Positions 36,001 to 47,979 are shown, numbered from the stretch's first letter. The stretch: 64,000 bases of DNA from Fallopia convolvulus (GCA_964016875.1 OZ024721.1:2919001-2983000), one strand, 5' to 3'. Program-made: numbers and translations. The notes: generated by a model from the letters alone, not told the origin.

Positions 36001-39000
36001 AGGATTAATCTTTTGTGATGGTTGTCTTACTGCAATAGTATTTCAAGAATATTTCGAGGTATGAGATCATATTGTCTAGGTGAAAATTGAAGAATCCAAC
36101 AATTATATGTGCAAAAATGGAAGAGTTGTTCCATCTTAAAGTTGGACATCTCTGTAGGATCTGAGTGGTGGTAATTTATCATCATGCATCTAATGATCTG
36201 TGTTAGGTTTTGTAGAAATCCGACCCCCTATCCTTCCAAATCCATGGAAAAAAGGTGTTACATATCTTGGGCATTTGGTTAGCAATAGTAATTTTCGGAT
36301 TCATAATCTTCTCTAATGTACAAATTTTGTTCCCTGCCTTCATATTTTCTGTCCTTTCATGAAATGCTTTTGCTTGGATAATAATGCTAGTATGCATTTT
36401 CTTATCTTAGGGGGCTAATGGATGTATCACTTCTATTCGTGCAGGCTCATGGTTCATGGCTTCCACCTTGGCTTGCCGAGCATGCCAATCGTTTTCAGGT
36501 AATTGAGAAAGGTTTTTATAATGGTTGTTCTGGTAAACTTTCTCTCAAGCTCTAATATGCATTGGTTACCACAGGCCTTCATTGTGGCAGAGTGGAATGA
36601 GCATGGAGAACCCTTCATGAAGATACTAAACGAGAAGGTAAGTTTTGCAGGTTTTTCATTTTATAAAATATTTTAAAATGATCAGGATGTTCTTGCACGT
36701 GGCTGTGGCATTCTTTATTAATCTTTAATAGTTATTTCCATTAAGATTTCTGTCAACTTGCTTTGTATTTCACATTTTCCCCAGGAAATGGTGGTTTTTC
36801 ATTTTATAAAATATTTTAACATGAACAGGATGTTCTTTCACGTGACTGTGATATTCTATTATTAATCTTTAGCAGTTATTTCCGTTAAGATTTCTGTCAA
36901 CTTGCTTTGTATTTCACATTTTCTCCAGGGAATGGAGTTCAAGACTCAATTGGAGACATGGGCTGCGCCCCACATTGTGAACATGAAAACTGTGAGCCTC
37001 TCTATGTTCCTTGAACTCATGTTACCGCTTTTGTTACTATATTTTTTCATTACATATGCTTTTGTTGCTTATTCATCTGTGTGTATAACACACTATATTT
37101 TTTTGAGATATAAAGTTGGATATATTCTACTATCAATTTCTGATTGCCATTGAATATTATTGTCTTGCTGTTGTTGCAACTTGTATGGCACTGCAGAGAA
37201 CTCTAGCAACTTAATGACAGAGAACTTAGTTTCTAGTGAATAAAATTATCATGCCATATATTTCTCTTGAATTCACTTAGCCTAGCTAATTGATGGGTTT
37301 GATTATATTTTCCGGGTTATTAAGCAATGGGTACCAGCTGTGAAGGATAAATGGTCGCTGACGCTGGAGTATCTTGAACCACATCTGAAACTAGCAAGTG
37401 CTAAAACAGTTGAGGCATATGAGGCATTAAAGACTAATGTGAAGCCACATGTGATTACAGTACAAGAATTGACTGATCCTTACATTCAGGTAACTTGAAT
37501 TACATTTTTTTATAAGTATAATCAACTGATGCACTGATAAGATAAATTTCAAATTCGTTGCAGGAAGTTAAGAAAGTCAGCAAGCCATATGTGGATCAGG
37601 TTGCTACAGTGGCAAGGCCTCATGTTGAGAAGGCAAGGGTTGCTTTGAAGCCTTACACAACAAAGGCTGTTGATAATTACAGGAAATTTCTTGAAATGGC
37701 AACTGCATATCACGACCAGGTGCTGTAGATTTCATTTGTATTAGTATTTAGTCAAATGTAGATGAATAGAAATTCTCCCTAGTTTGATAGTAGCAAATTG
37801 AAGTGAATGACCTTTTTGTTATCAATCAACAGTCACTGTAGAATTAAAAGATATGCTCACTTATAAAATTTACTCCTTTTTTCCATGCACATCTCTTGTG
37901 GCATACTTATACAGGTTCTCATACTACAAGTCTGCAATTGCTTTGATTGCCATCCAATCAGCAATGGCCACATGCTCTAAATTGAGAAATTTGATTCGTT
38001 TTACAAGAAATGATGCTAAATTTGATAATTTACTAGATCTAGTTCCCCTAGATAAAAAGTTAATTTGATCCTGGGGGGTAATATGGAGCTGCATGAATCA
38101 AATATTCTCTGATAACACTAAATATTTTGCATCTTACATAAGGGAGTAGCAGTGTTAGTAGGATAGATTAATGCAAGCATGCCCTAAAGTAGTCAATCTA
38201 ACTGGAAAGTGTAAGAAGAGGATTAAGTGTGTTTTGTATTTGTAAAATCTTATCTTTGTGAGCTTTAGGGAATATCGGTATTTGGTGTGGTTGATTATTG
38301 GCAAGAATATAAGATCTCTTTTGACCATCAGCTCATGAAACTAAAGCTCCTATTTTATTTTCCTATGAAATCTTTTAGCAGGATCCCTTTCTGCAGACTT
38401 ATGTTTATTGTGCCTGACATAAGCACAAATTTGCTTGAAACTTTTGAATCTGTAGATCAAAAAGAAATCATGACTGTGCCTATGGGCTTATATTTTTGAC
38501 ATAATGGCATCCATCTTAACTTTCTCCCCTTGTACTATCCCTTTTTTTTTTGTTCTACAGTAAATTCTCATGTAAAAACTTGGTTTTATCTAACATCCTG
38601 TCTAGGTCCAAGCTACAGTTCGTGAAAAGATGGAAAACCATGAATTCATGAAGCATCTTGTTACAAATGAGCTTGTGTGGTTTGTGGTAAGTCAACATGC
38701 TCCTTTGCACATGCTCAAATATCTGTTGGTTAAATACGTCGCTTGGTTGTCTTGTTGTTAAAGTTTCCTTAATCCTTTCATGTAGGCCTCAGCTTTGCTG
38801 GCCCTTCCAGTTATCATTTTGTCTAGACTCTGCTCAGCCATGTTTCTGTAAGTGTTTTCAACTTATGTGGATCTCAAGAAAAGCCATGCCTTGTGTTGTT
38901 GTCAAGCAAGTTATAAGCATGTGTTAGTTTTGTTAACAATTTGTGTTGCGTCTGCAGTACAAAAGAAAAGAAGTCTCCCCGGCATGCTCAGCCACACCAC

Positions 39001-39042
39001 CATGGGCGCCGGAAGGGGAAGCGGGGCCATTCTGAGAAATAG
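33063..39042 (+). CDS. secretory-pathway coiled-coil membrane protein (At2g24420-like, 14 exons)
   Basis: Exons: 33063-33249, 33709-33836, 34009-34080, 34163-34276, 34988-35056, 35147-35203, 36445-36498, 36575-36637, 36929-36991, 37325-37489, 37564-37719, 38606-38686, 38786-38847, 38958-39042. All introns are GT-AG and phases are continuous; 451 residues. Order: signal peptide or anchor (about 1-28), long heptad-rich coiled coil with many K/E/Q (about 45-235), a conserved WLPPWLAEH segment, repeated PHV/PYV-type stretches (about 290-375), one membrane helix (about 400-424) and a basic tail rich in K, R and H. The plan resembles Arabidopsis At2g24420/At4g31340 (annotated DNA repair ATPase-related or myosin-heavy-chain-related), a family of unknown function; this match is from memory. 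The name 'ATPase' has no support here: I see no Walker motif. Intron 8 carries a duplicated 3' splice site. Confidence 0.92.
35371..35523. mobile_element. foldback MITE in intron 6 of the coiled-coil gene
   Basis: Two long arms of about 70-75 bp (35371-35445 and 35449-35523) are imperfect reverse complements (TTGCTACACTTATA... against ...TATAAGTAGCAAAG), so nearly the whole element folds into one hairpin. No coding capacity and no clear target duplication. Confidence 0.65.
35647..35740. mobile_element. Tourist-like MITE in intron 6 (88 bp)
   Basis: Element 35650-35737 with ends GG(T/C)C(T/C)GTTTGGAT and the complement, flanked by a perfect TTA duplication (35647-35649 and 35738-35740). Its termini resemble those of the MITE at 26323, so both belong to one broad family. 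Confidence 0.7.
36650..36935 (+). repeat. 143-bp tandem duplication across the intron 8 acceptor
   Basis: Copy 1 is 36650-36792 and copy 2 is 36793-36935, about 90 percent identical by eye. Each ends with TTTCACATTTTC(C/T)CCAG, so the 3' splice site of exon 9 exists twice. Copy 2 leads into the real exon 9; copy 1 would open a frame that stops after about 26 codons. Confidence 0.85.
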
Positions 39043-39900
39043 ACATCCTCAAAGTGGTATTTCTGTGTAGCATAGTTTGTTTTACATTCATTGAGTAAAA
39101 TGAAACGGGGTGCATCCTCATGCTCATTGGCTTTTATACGGTGCCTTCGAGATGGATTAGCCCCTATATCAATTTTGGTGCATTCTAACTAAATTCGATT
39201 ATTATTGTCGCATAGCTCAATTTTGGTGTATCCTCATGCCCATATTGACTCCAGATCCCGCTTGAGCGGGACTATATTGGGCGATGATGTTGTTGTGAGT
39301 AAAATGAAATCTTTTTTATTTTTCTTATTAACCCTTTTCATTCTTTTGTTTATGTTGTGACAAACATGCAGAGACTAGAAGCCCGTCGTTTGCATCTTCT
39401 GTATCATTAAGCTGAGATAGGTTACAAGCTACGTTGGATGTCAGGTATCAAGTATGAAATCACAATCAGGCTAGAGTTACATTGGTCTTTTCTTTTTATA
39501 TTGTCGTGATTGTGATCTGCATTCCAGTTGTCCTTTATTACATCTGAAAATGGAAATTTTAGGGGTAGATTTTGTAGGGAGATGTGGATATTGTGGTGTA
39601 CCATCAATGTTTGGGGTACAATATGCTTATGTTATTATTACATGGCACAGAGGATTTTTGTATTTAATTTTAGTGTTCTTTTGTAATGGTACGTCATTTG
39701 AGAATATCTTTTGTTTAAAACTACTTTAATTTTCTTTTCCAAAAGATATTCTTTACATGGCACAGAGGATGTTCTTTTGTAATGGTACGCCATTTTTGTA
39801 TTTAATTTTCCTTTCCAACTTTAATTATTTTTTAACGGAAAATGTTGCTAGATTAAATATAAGCTTCCTATAAGCTAATAATGCTTTGCGAAATTGAGGT
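39043..39900. other. 3' UTR and downstream region of the coiled-coil gene
   Basis: No further gene. It holds the probable 3' UTR and short local repeats such as GGATGTTCTTTTGTAATGGTACG-type sequence near 39670 and 39765. Candidate polyadenylation signals are A/T-rich and not unique. Confidence 0.4.
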
Positions 39901-41460
39901 TACAAAGAATTGTTAAAAGTCCCATAGCGAGACATAAGTAAAGTTGGGTTCCCTAGACTTCACACCAAGAACAACAAAGAGCGAATCAGATTCGGCAACC
40001 AAATTTGAGTATTTGACACTCCTACTTGCCGAGCCAGAGATAGGCCCCAAATAAAAGTGCAGAAGCTTCAGCTAACGTGATGGACCATAAAGCCTCAACT
40101 CGTTGCATAACAACAGTGATCACGAACCGTATGGATCCCTGGTAACAGCACCAAGATCCACCAACGAAGGAGTTAGCATTGCAACATCTACATTAAGTTT
40201 AAGAAACGGGATTTGTGGAGGTGTCCACCCAATAATTCTGGAAGAGGTAACATTAAAGTCTCTTAAATTTCGAAAACCATACCACCAAGTCGCTTCGGAC
40301 GACATAAGAAATCCCAACAACGCCAATGAATCTTCCTTTTGCACCCCACCAGAAATGAGCCAACATCAAATGAATGTCATCCAAAAGGGTATCTGGAAGG
40401 AGAAACACTCCCATTATATAGAGCGGAATGGATTGTAAGATTGATTTTATCAGAACTTCATGACCTACTTGGGACAACAACCACTAATTTTCTTCCAAAT
40501 TCCGTCTAATAATAGTTTGCAGACCCAAGTACTTAGAGTGTCTATCAACTTCCTTAATGTGCAACAAACCTGTAATCTCAACTCGTTTTTGTGGCGATAC
40601 ATTTTGCTAAATCAAATCTCCGACGTCGACATATTAAATTTCTATCCAGATGCTCTCTGATAAGAACTGAGAAGATCAGTTAAAACCGAGCATTCACTAT
40701 TTGTTGCCTTAGCAACTAAGAGGCAATCATCCGCAAATAATAAGTGGGATATTGGAGGCGCACCTCTAGAAACCGATAAACCATGTAAACAATTCCGCGT
40801 AATAATGAATTCAACATAGATGAAAACGCCTGTGTTCACATTATAAACGAAAATGGAGACAAAGGACACCCTTGCGAAACATCGAGAGACAGATAAACTA
40901 ACCCATGTATGGCACCATTAAATTTAAAGGAGAGGGAAATGGATTGAAGGCAACTCATTATCCGGCGAATCCAATCACTTGAGAAACCCAAATACTGATG
41001 CAAGTCACGCAAGAAAGACCATTCCACACGATCATGCGTCTTCATCATGTCTAGTGTGCGACCAAAAAAACCCGACGATCCTTGCCGTTCATGCAAAGGA
41101 AGCCTTCAAAAGCTAAAATAGCATTATTTGAAATGAGACGATTTGGAACAAAAGCGCCTTTGCGTTTCATCTATAAACCCATCTAGAAAAGTTCGTAGAC
41201 GATTAGCAAGAGTCTTTGCAGCAAGCTTATCTAAAGTGGTACATAAGTTGATAGACTGGAAATCACGTGTGTGCTTTGGATCTTTGAGCTTTGAAAGAAG
41301 AACAACAAGTGTATGATTGACCTCTTTAAGATTAATTTCTCCTTTCCACCACTTTTGAATAATACCACCACATTTGGACCAACAATGCTCCAAAAGCGAA
41401 TCAGATTTCATCAGCAAAAGGTACCACATCAAGCTAAACATTCATATTTGTAGAGATTTT
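39900..41460 (-). pseudogene. L1-type LINE reverse transcriptase and RNase H, broken
   Basis: Minus-strand fragments in several frames read in order as a plant non-LTR retrotransposon: reverse transcriptase palm (41441-41124, with LANRL), QGCPLSPF (about 40870), the FADD catalytic motif (40730), the LSQVGHEVLIKSIL and FWWG segments (about 40480-40340) and an RNase H-like C-terminus (about 40240-39950). Frame changes between fragments and stops inside the last domain make it inactive. The endonuclease half is missing (5' truncation). No clear poly(A) tail or target duplication was found. Confidence 0.85.
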
Positions 41461-41610
41461 GGGCACTATGAAGCTTAACACCTCATCTGAATATATGGAG
41501 CCCTCACATAAGTGAGCATATCAGAATAAAAAGAAACAATAATTTGCTCCACATTAGTTACTTATAAAATATTGCTATTTAAAGGATAGGTTAGAAAAAA
41601 TACAAATTTA

Positions 41611-41803
41611 CTAGCAAGATCCGGTCGTGCCATTCACGACTATGATTTGAATTTTTTTTTACGTAGGAACCGAAATAATTTCCTCAAATAAAACTTTCAA
41701 GTGAGAATTATTATAATACGTAGGGAATGTAAAAAACTATTTCTTTATTTATAATAGGATATATAATTTAAATTTTGAATGAGATAATATTATATAATAT
41801 AGA
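41611..41803 (-). mobile_element. Helitron end, possibly a 193-bp element
   Basis: On the minus strand a 6-bp hairpin (GTCGTG/CACGAC) is followed by CTAG at 41614-41611 and then T, as at a Helitron 3' end. A matching 5' end TCTATATTATATAATA begins at 41803 with A outside. The 3' end is convincing; the 5' end is a guess because the sequence is AT-rich. Confidence 0.45.
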
Positions 41804-42089
41804 TTTAAGTTCTAGTAAGAATGCTTCTCAGTGTAAGAATAGATGGAGTAATATAGAGCGTAGGATTAGAAATTAGGTAATGGTCCAGATTAATTGTTAG
41901 AAAAATAGTTTAGGGTGTGTACACAAGATTAAACCCAATTCCTTAATTATAGGTGTGAACATGATATTGTTTGATTTTTTAAATTAAAATTTATGGAAAG
42001 AAGATTTGATAGAGAATAAATATCGTCTTTTTCATTCTGCTATTTCTCTACCCCCATTCCCCATTCTTCGTTCTTGCTCTCAGAAGTAC

Positions 42090-43320
42090 ACCATGGCCGG
42101 AAAACTCGTGCTCTCTTCTCAAGAGCTTAAATTTTTTTCCGTCGACGACTTATTCTGGTTAGTTTAAAGAGATTTTTACATGTTTTTTTTTCTGGGTCGA
42201 AGGTTTGATTCTCTTCCATGGATTTCGTTTAGATCTAAGTGTTTTTTAGGGTTCGAAAGTCGGATCTACTCGTTTCTCTATTATCAATTCCAACAAGCGC
42301 AAAAATTGCGAGGGCATTCGTCGATCAAAGTCAACAATTCATTATTTATATTGCTATATTCTGGCAAGTGCAAAATTCGGACAAGAGCAAATTAATATGT
42401 TGTATCTCGCATTACTTGCTTCCATCATTGCTTATTCATTAATTCTATACTTATAATCATTCTTTTCTTTGACTATTTCAACAACATCTTGTAAAAAAGA
42501 GCTCATGTTCTTCAAATTTTGAATATGTTTAATTCAATTATGCGCAATTCGTAATCTACTCTATTATATTCATATTTAATATGTTCATATTCATTTATCT
42601 ATACTCTGTATGGTTGCATATTCATGTTTTTACGTAGTTATATTCATTGTTTTATTTGACTATATTCATGCTTTTAGGTATGATGATCGATGTCGGTCCT
42701 TCTAAATTATAAGGATATTTGGATCTAGCAATTCATGGAAGGTATTTTCAAAACTGGTATGTATGTTTTGAATTTCGATATTCATTAACTCATTTATATG
42801 TATTCATGATTCTGATCTGGTATATTCATGCTTTTTTATTAACCGTAGTCATGAATTTTAGTGAGTAATTATAAATGTATAAAGTACATTCATAAAACTT
42901 GTCATTTATATTCATGATTATTATATCGTATATTCATTCATTTGATTGATTGTATTCATAGATTTAAATGTAACTAAATCCCAATAACATGTAATGGTAT
43001 GCATTATGTTCGATGATTGTATTAACATGTTCAAGCTTTTCATTAGTTATATTCAATCGTTTAACATGCAACATTCAATTTTGCAGTTGAAGACATTCAT
43101 AATTTTAATTGGTTATAACTAAGTTACTTATATTCATGCTTTTATATGTATATTCATGTTTTTATATGGTTATATTCATGGTTTGAATCATTATATTCAT
43201 AATATTAGTTGTTTTTTTACGCAGGTGCATTAAGAAGATTGGATCATGATCATCTTGCTGATCTAGATACTTCGGGAACCGACGCTAATGAGACCGAAAG
43301 AGGATGATGGTAATATTTTA
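42090..43320 (+). pseudogene. captured-gene-like exon fragments in the ATATTCAT block
   Basis: At 42092 an ATG in a good context (ACCATGGCC) follows a C/T-rich leader and opens about 21 codons up to a possible donor TGGTTAGT near 42158. Further right, TTTTTACGCAG (43214-43224) is a good acceptor, followed by an open acidic stretch that ends in TGA near 43306. An intermediate acceptor TTTTAG lies near 42677. The layout looks like a small split gene whose introns are filled with ATATTCAT motifs, but phases do not join cleanly and I know no homologue. A gene fragment carried by a transposon or a non-coding RNA gene are both possible. Confidence 0.2.
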
Positions 43321-43770
43321 GCGTTGAATACCATGTTGTGCCAATATTATTGTACTTAGTTTTGTTAGTGCAATACTAGGTTGTGATATAGTCAGTGATA
43401 TTCGTGTAACTTTGTGGTGATATTCGTGTAATTCGGTGGTGATATTCATGTAACTGGGTGGTGATATATGTATCCTTATATTTAGTTAGTGACACAATTA
43501 ATATTCATTTTCTCATATTCGATATTCACGATTACATATTCATTATAGAACGAGTGCATATTCATTGTATAAATATCGTTACTAATAACAGGAGTGGAAG
43601 ATAAAATTAGACAATATAAATGAACATTACTATCGTAGGCAATGAATATCACTTATACAAAAAATGAATATATGTAATGTGTTGAATATGTAGCATACAC
43701 ATGAATATGCATTGTATAAAAATGAATATGTTACACATAGATTTGAATATATGAATATTAGCTGTACAAA
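42430..43770. repeat. ATATTCAT motif-dense block
   Basis: About two dozen copies of ATTCAT, mostly within TATATTCATG, occur on the plus strand between 42430 and 43570 at irregular spacing. From 43635 to 43760 the motif appears in the opposite orientation (ATGAATATG) five or more times. The motif is not in a simple tandem array; the spacers are diverse. See findings. Confidence 0.7.
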
Positions 43771-44210
43771 ACGAATTTGAATTATCCGATTATGTTTCTC
43801 TCTCCTAATTATGGTTTTATAAGATCTCAAAATCCGAAAATTTCTCTATCCAAATTAATTAATTAATAAAATTTTCTTTTAATTTCATTTTTAGTGTAAA
43901 GGGAAACAACCTCCTTATTTTTAGCCAAATTATTTCTTCAATTTCTCTCTCCTATTACTATGGATTACGGCAGGAGTAAATCACGTACATCTGATTTGGT
44001 GGTTATTTTTTTTATTTTCTATAATTTTCCTATAAATTCCTCCCATGAGACATTATATGGAGAAGCAAGATCTCACCGTAAAATAAATCTCATCTAACGT
44101 ACCACAATTATCCACCACTTCACACTATAATAGCCTTCTTACTTGAACCCACCTCTATATATAGTTAAATAAATACTAAAAACACTGAATAATATTTCCA
44201 TACTCATTAA
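43770..44210. other. AT-rich intergenic DNA
   Basis: No gene or recognisable element. Poly-pyrimidine stretches such as TTTCTCTCTCCTA occur twice (near 43793 and 43944). Confidence 0.4.
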
Positions 44211-45844
44211 CTAGTTGAAGCCCCGTGATATTCACGAGATAATTTTACTAAGAAACTACACAGTTCTAGGATATTAATTTAAAATACTAAATATATTTAT
44301 ATAATATCATAATAGATTATGCAATAGACAAATTATATTTTTTAGATTGTACTCCATATTTTGATTGAATATAGTTTAAAATATTTTTCCATTATTTGTG
44401 GAGATCTTGTCCAAATTTAGATTGAAATTATTAAAATACTGATTTTACTTTTTATTGAATATTTTAAAATAATATTTTCTTATTTTTTTAGACACTAATA
44501 TGTATAAAATACTTGGTTTTTTTATAAAGATAATAATAATTAGGATAGGTTATCTATAGGGACGGACGCGGGATTTAAATTTAGGGTGGGCTAATTGTCA
44601 CCAAATTTTTTTGGGTGGGTTAAATTACCTTAATTTAACTAATTTAACACTAAATTTACCTTTTTTTTATTTTTTTATTATTAAATTTACCCTTTTTTAT
44701 TTTTTATTTTTTATTTTTTTAGGGCGGGTTGGGGTACGCTCCAACCCGCCCTAAAATAATATAATAATTTTTTAAAATATTTTTAAAAATAATTTACAAA
44801 GCATAATATAATTTTTTAAAATATTTTTTTAAGTTAATTTATTAAAATTATACATTAGGGTTTTTACTCTATAATAATAAGAATATTTGTAAATATGAAA
44901 AATACAACATAAAGATTATTATAGAAGAGAACATTGTCCTCGATTTAAGAGATAAAATATAGAGAAAATTATCTATGTATTATTTTGCAAAATTCAACCC
45001 ATCTATAAAGTTGTTTTCCATACTAAATTTACATAACGAAGAAATAAAATATAAAGGAAATTAATGTATATGAAAATTTAAAAAATTCAATGTATTAATC
45101 AACCTATCATCCATATTAAATTATAAAAAAACATAGATATAAAAAAATTTAAATGTAAGTTGGGGCTAGATAAAAAAATATTCTATATTTGCATAAATAA
45201 AATAAAAAGGAAATTAAGAGAAATGTAGTGTAAATTTTTATCAAAATTCAATTTAAGCAAGTATTCATCAAGATTTGTAAATTTATCTATTTTTTTTTAT
45301 CAAACTTTGATTTAAGAAAAAATCTTTAATATAAGTGCATAAAAAGATAAAGAAAATCTATTTTTATTGATTTAAATTAAAATTCGAATTTTTATTTATT
45401 TTTTGACATTTACATATAATCTTAGTCATCAACATAAAATTATATCTCTTTCTCAAAATAAAAATATATCAACATAGCAAAATTTATTATTTAAAATTAT
45501 ATCATTATATAGATATAAATCTTGTTAAGATCCTAAATCTTGTTAAGTGATAAAAATATTAAATTAATATGGAAAATATCATCTCATAGGAATTTATGTA
45601 TATAAAAGTTATATAAATATGTTATCTATTGTAGTGAACTAATTCATAATCCATAATCTATAGATAGAATAATATACATTAAAAATTATATAAACATGTT
45701 ATCTATTTAGTATATATAGCAAGAATATTATAAGTTGTTACAAAATTTATTAAAATACAATTTCACATTAACTTATTCAAAAATACCACGTGACGCAAAT
45801 TTTACAACAGATTTGGGTTCTGCTTTATAATGTATTAGGGTAAA
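44211..45844 (-). mobile_element. Helitron 2 (about 1.6 kb, minus orientation)
   Basis: 3' end: hairpin CGTGA/TCACG with a 3-base loop, then CTAG (44214-44211) and T outside. 5' end at 45844: TTTACCCTAATACATTATAAAG matches the first 60 bp of Helitron 1 (23468) in inverted orientation, with TT in place of the canonical TC and A outside. No Rep/helicase frame. The interior is AT-rich and includes a 16-bp palindrome (44717-44732 with 44741-44756, core AGGGCGGGTTGG) and T-rich runs near 44660. Confidence 0.65.
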
Positions 45845-46393
45845 TTGAATATGATAAGTATTTCATAATCATTAGTTAAATATGGTAAGTAATAGTAATG
45901 AATGAGGTAATATCATTACAATAGGTATAGAATGCTTATTGATAACATAGCTAATTGAATTTTTTAATTGAATATGATAAGTAATAATGATAAATGAGAT
46001 AATATTATTATAATACAAAAAAATAATGATACATATTAAAGATGATGATGTACAATTATATAATATTTAAATTTTGTCCATAAAAGTAGTAGATCATTGT
46101 ATATTAGATATTATGTATGGATAGTTTCATACTTGCCATTGAAAAAAAAATGATATATATATTAAAGATGATGATGTACAATTATACAATATTTAAATTT
46201 TGTCCATAAAAAAAGTAGTAGGTCAATGTATATTAATAGCAATAGTAATATTATTATATTATATATTTTAAAGGATGGTAAATACTAAAAAGAATAAAGG
46301 GTAGAAAAGTAAATTTAAAAATTAAGATGATTATGTGGCATAATTAGATGTGTGACAAATAGGATAGAGAGAGATTCGAGTTTAATAAGAGTA
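45845..46393. other. AT-rich intergenic DNA with a short duplication
   Basis: No gene. A stretch of about 65 bp (GATGATGATGTACAATTAT...) is present twice, at about 46041-46105 and 46165-46230. Confidence 0.45.
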
Positions 46394-46948
46394 CTAGTCG
46401 TACCCATCGTGTCACGCACGACTACGACTCATCAATTTTTAGATATATTATAAATATGATATAATAAAGTAAGTATACAAAAATAAAAAATGCAAAAATA
46501 ATGTAAATTCTTAAAAAAATGAATAAAATTCAATTATTTAAAAATCTTTTCAATAAAAAGTTAAATAGATAATTAATAAGAAAAGATTAAAAATTTATAA
46601 TTTTTTAAAGATAAAAACTCTTATATATTTACATAAAAATCCAAAAAGGAAATTAAGGAAAAGATAATATAATTTTTTATAAAAAATTAATTTAGGCATG
46701 TAATTTTATAGATATATAAAATTTTTACATTTTTCCAAAATTTTATTTAAAATAATTTTTTTAAAAAAATAGATAAAAAGATACAAATAAAATAATTTTG
46801 GTGATTTTTAATTAAAATTCGAATTAATTTTTTCCACATAAATAAATAGAAAGGAATTTAATAGAAAAAATATAAATATTTTTTTTAAATATAAGGTGGG
46901 TCAGAATTAATGTGATGACTAGAAAAGTTACAACTTTAATATAATAGA
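46394..46948 (-). mobile_element. Helitron 3 (555 bp, minus orientation)
   Basis: The 5' end TCTATTATATTAAAGTTG starts at 46948 with A outside. The 3' end has the hairpin TCGTG/CACGA followed by CTAG (46397-46394) and T outside. No coding capacity. It lies about 200 bp upstream of the F-box array. Confidence 0.7.
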
Positions 46949-47258
46949 TTTTATTTCAAAGATATATATTTCATATCGGATACATATTTTTGGAATCATT
47001 TTTATTTATCTTTTACCAATATAATAAATATAATGTCCTTTTATTTATCAATATTTGTCAAATCTACTAATATTATTTTATCTACTAATATTATTTTATC
47101 TTTAAGTTTGTTTGGTGTTAAAATTGTTTCAGCTTTAGTTATTAGTAATAGATAGATATAGATTATTCATGTATAAAAATGTAATGTTATTGAGACCAAA
47201 ACAGAGAAATCACATTCCCTTCTACTTCCCCAACCCTAACTGAACCAGCCGATTGTAT

Positions 47259-47813
47259 ATGGGTTCCAGCGGGCGAAGAAAATCAGCGACGGTTGAATGG
47301 GCGGATCTCCCGGCGGAACTGCTTGGAATCATCTCCGGCGGCCTCAGAAACCCCAGGGAAACCGTTGGATTTCGATCTGTGTGCCAATCGTGGAGATTCT
47401 CCATCCCTCCCCCGCCGAATAAACTCTCCCCCTTGTTACCTACCAAAGCCCCCTTCTTTGGTAACGGACCTCGCTCTAGATATGAGGGTGTGATCAAGGC
47501 CGGCGCCGTTTACCTCGTCCGTCCCCGATCCGATCCCTCCAAGGCTTGGATGGTCTGGGTAGAAGAATCCGTCCCTGGAGAGCTCGCCCTGCGCCACGCG
47601 CTTTCTTTCCAGGAAATAAACGGCGACGCGAGGCTCGACTTGGAGGCGGACTGGATCGCCGCAACTCAAACCCCCATTGACAGATTTTACTTTCACAACA
47701 AACGCTGTTTCAAATGCAAGGGAGTTGATTTTAACACTAAGGTAAATGAGAATTTATCATATACAAAAATAAAAGATTATTTTTTTAAAAAAAAGTGGTG
47801 TGGTCTAATCTAA
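47259..47813 (+). CDS. truncated F-box protein, unit 1
   Basis: 184 residues from ATG 47259. Residues about 12-50 form an F-box (WADLPAELL...FRSVCQSWR), the Skp1-binding part of SCF ubiquitin ligases, as in plant F-box/DUF295 (SKIP23-like) proteins. The DUF295 C-terminus that should recognise substrate is absent: after residue about 140 the frame runs into a unit-specific tail (CFKCKGVDF) and a lysine-rich end from AT-rich spacer. A GTAAAT after AACACTAAG (47742) could serve as a splice donor. It may be expressed as an F-box-only fragment or be non-functional. Confidence 0.5.
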   Translation: MGSSGRRKSATVEWADLPAELLGIISGGLRNPRETVGFRSVCQSWRFSIPPPPNKLSPLLPTKAPFFGNGPRSRYEGVIKAGAVYLVRPRSDPSKAWMVWVEESVPGELALRHALSFQEINGDARLDLEADWIAATQTPIDRFYFHNKRCFKCKGVDFNTKVNENLSYTKIKDYFFKKKWCGLI

Positions 47814-47979
47814 AAGTGTCATGTGTCGTTAATAATTTTTTTAACCTCCGCTTTAGGTTATAGTTATGATAGATAGATATAGATTATTCATGTATAAAAA
47901 TGTAATGTTATTGAGACCAAAACAGAGAAATCACATTCCCTTCTACTTCCCCAACCCTAACTGAACCAGCCGATTGTAT

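Noticed and set aside
33063..39042. DNA repair ATPase or myosin function for the coiled-coil protein
   Set aside because: These names are attached to related plant genes through coiled-coil similarity only; no Walker or motor motif is visible.
42430..43770. CRISPR-like or satellite array
   Set aside because: Motif spacing and spacer lengths are irregular, copies are short (6-10 bp), and the organism is a plant; not a tandem array of fixed period.
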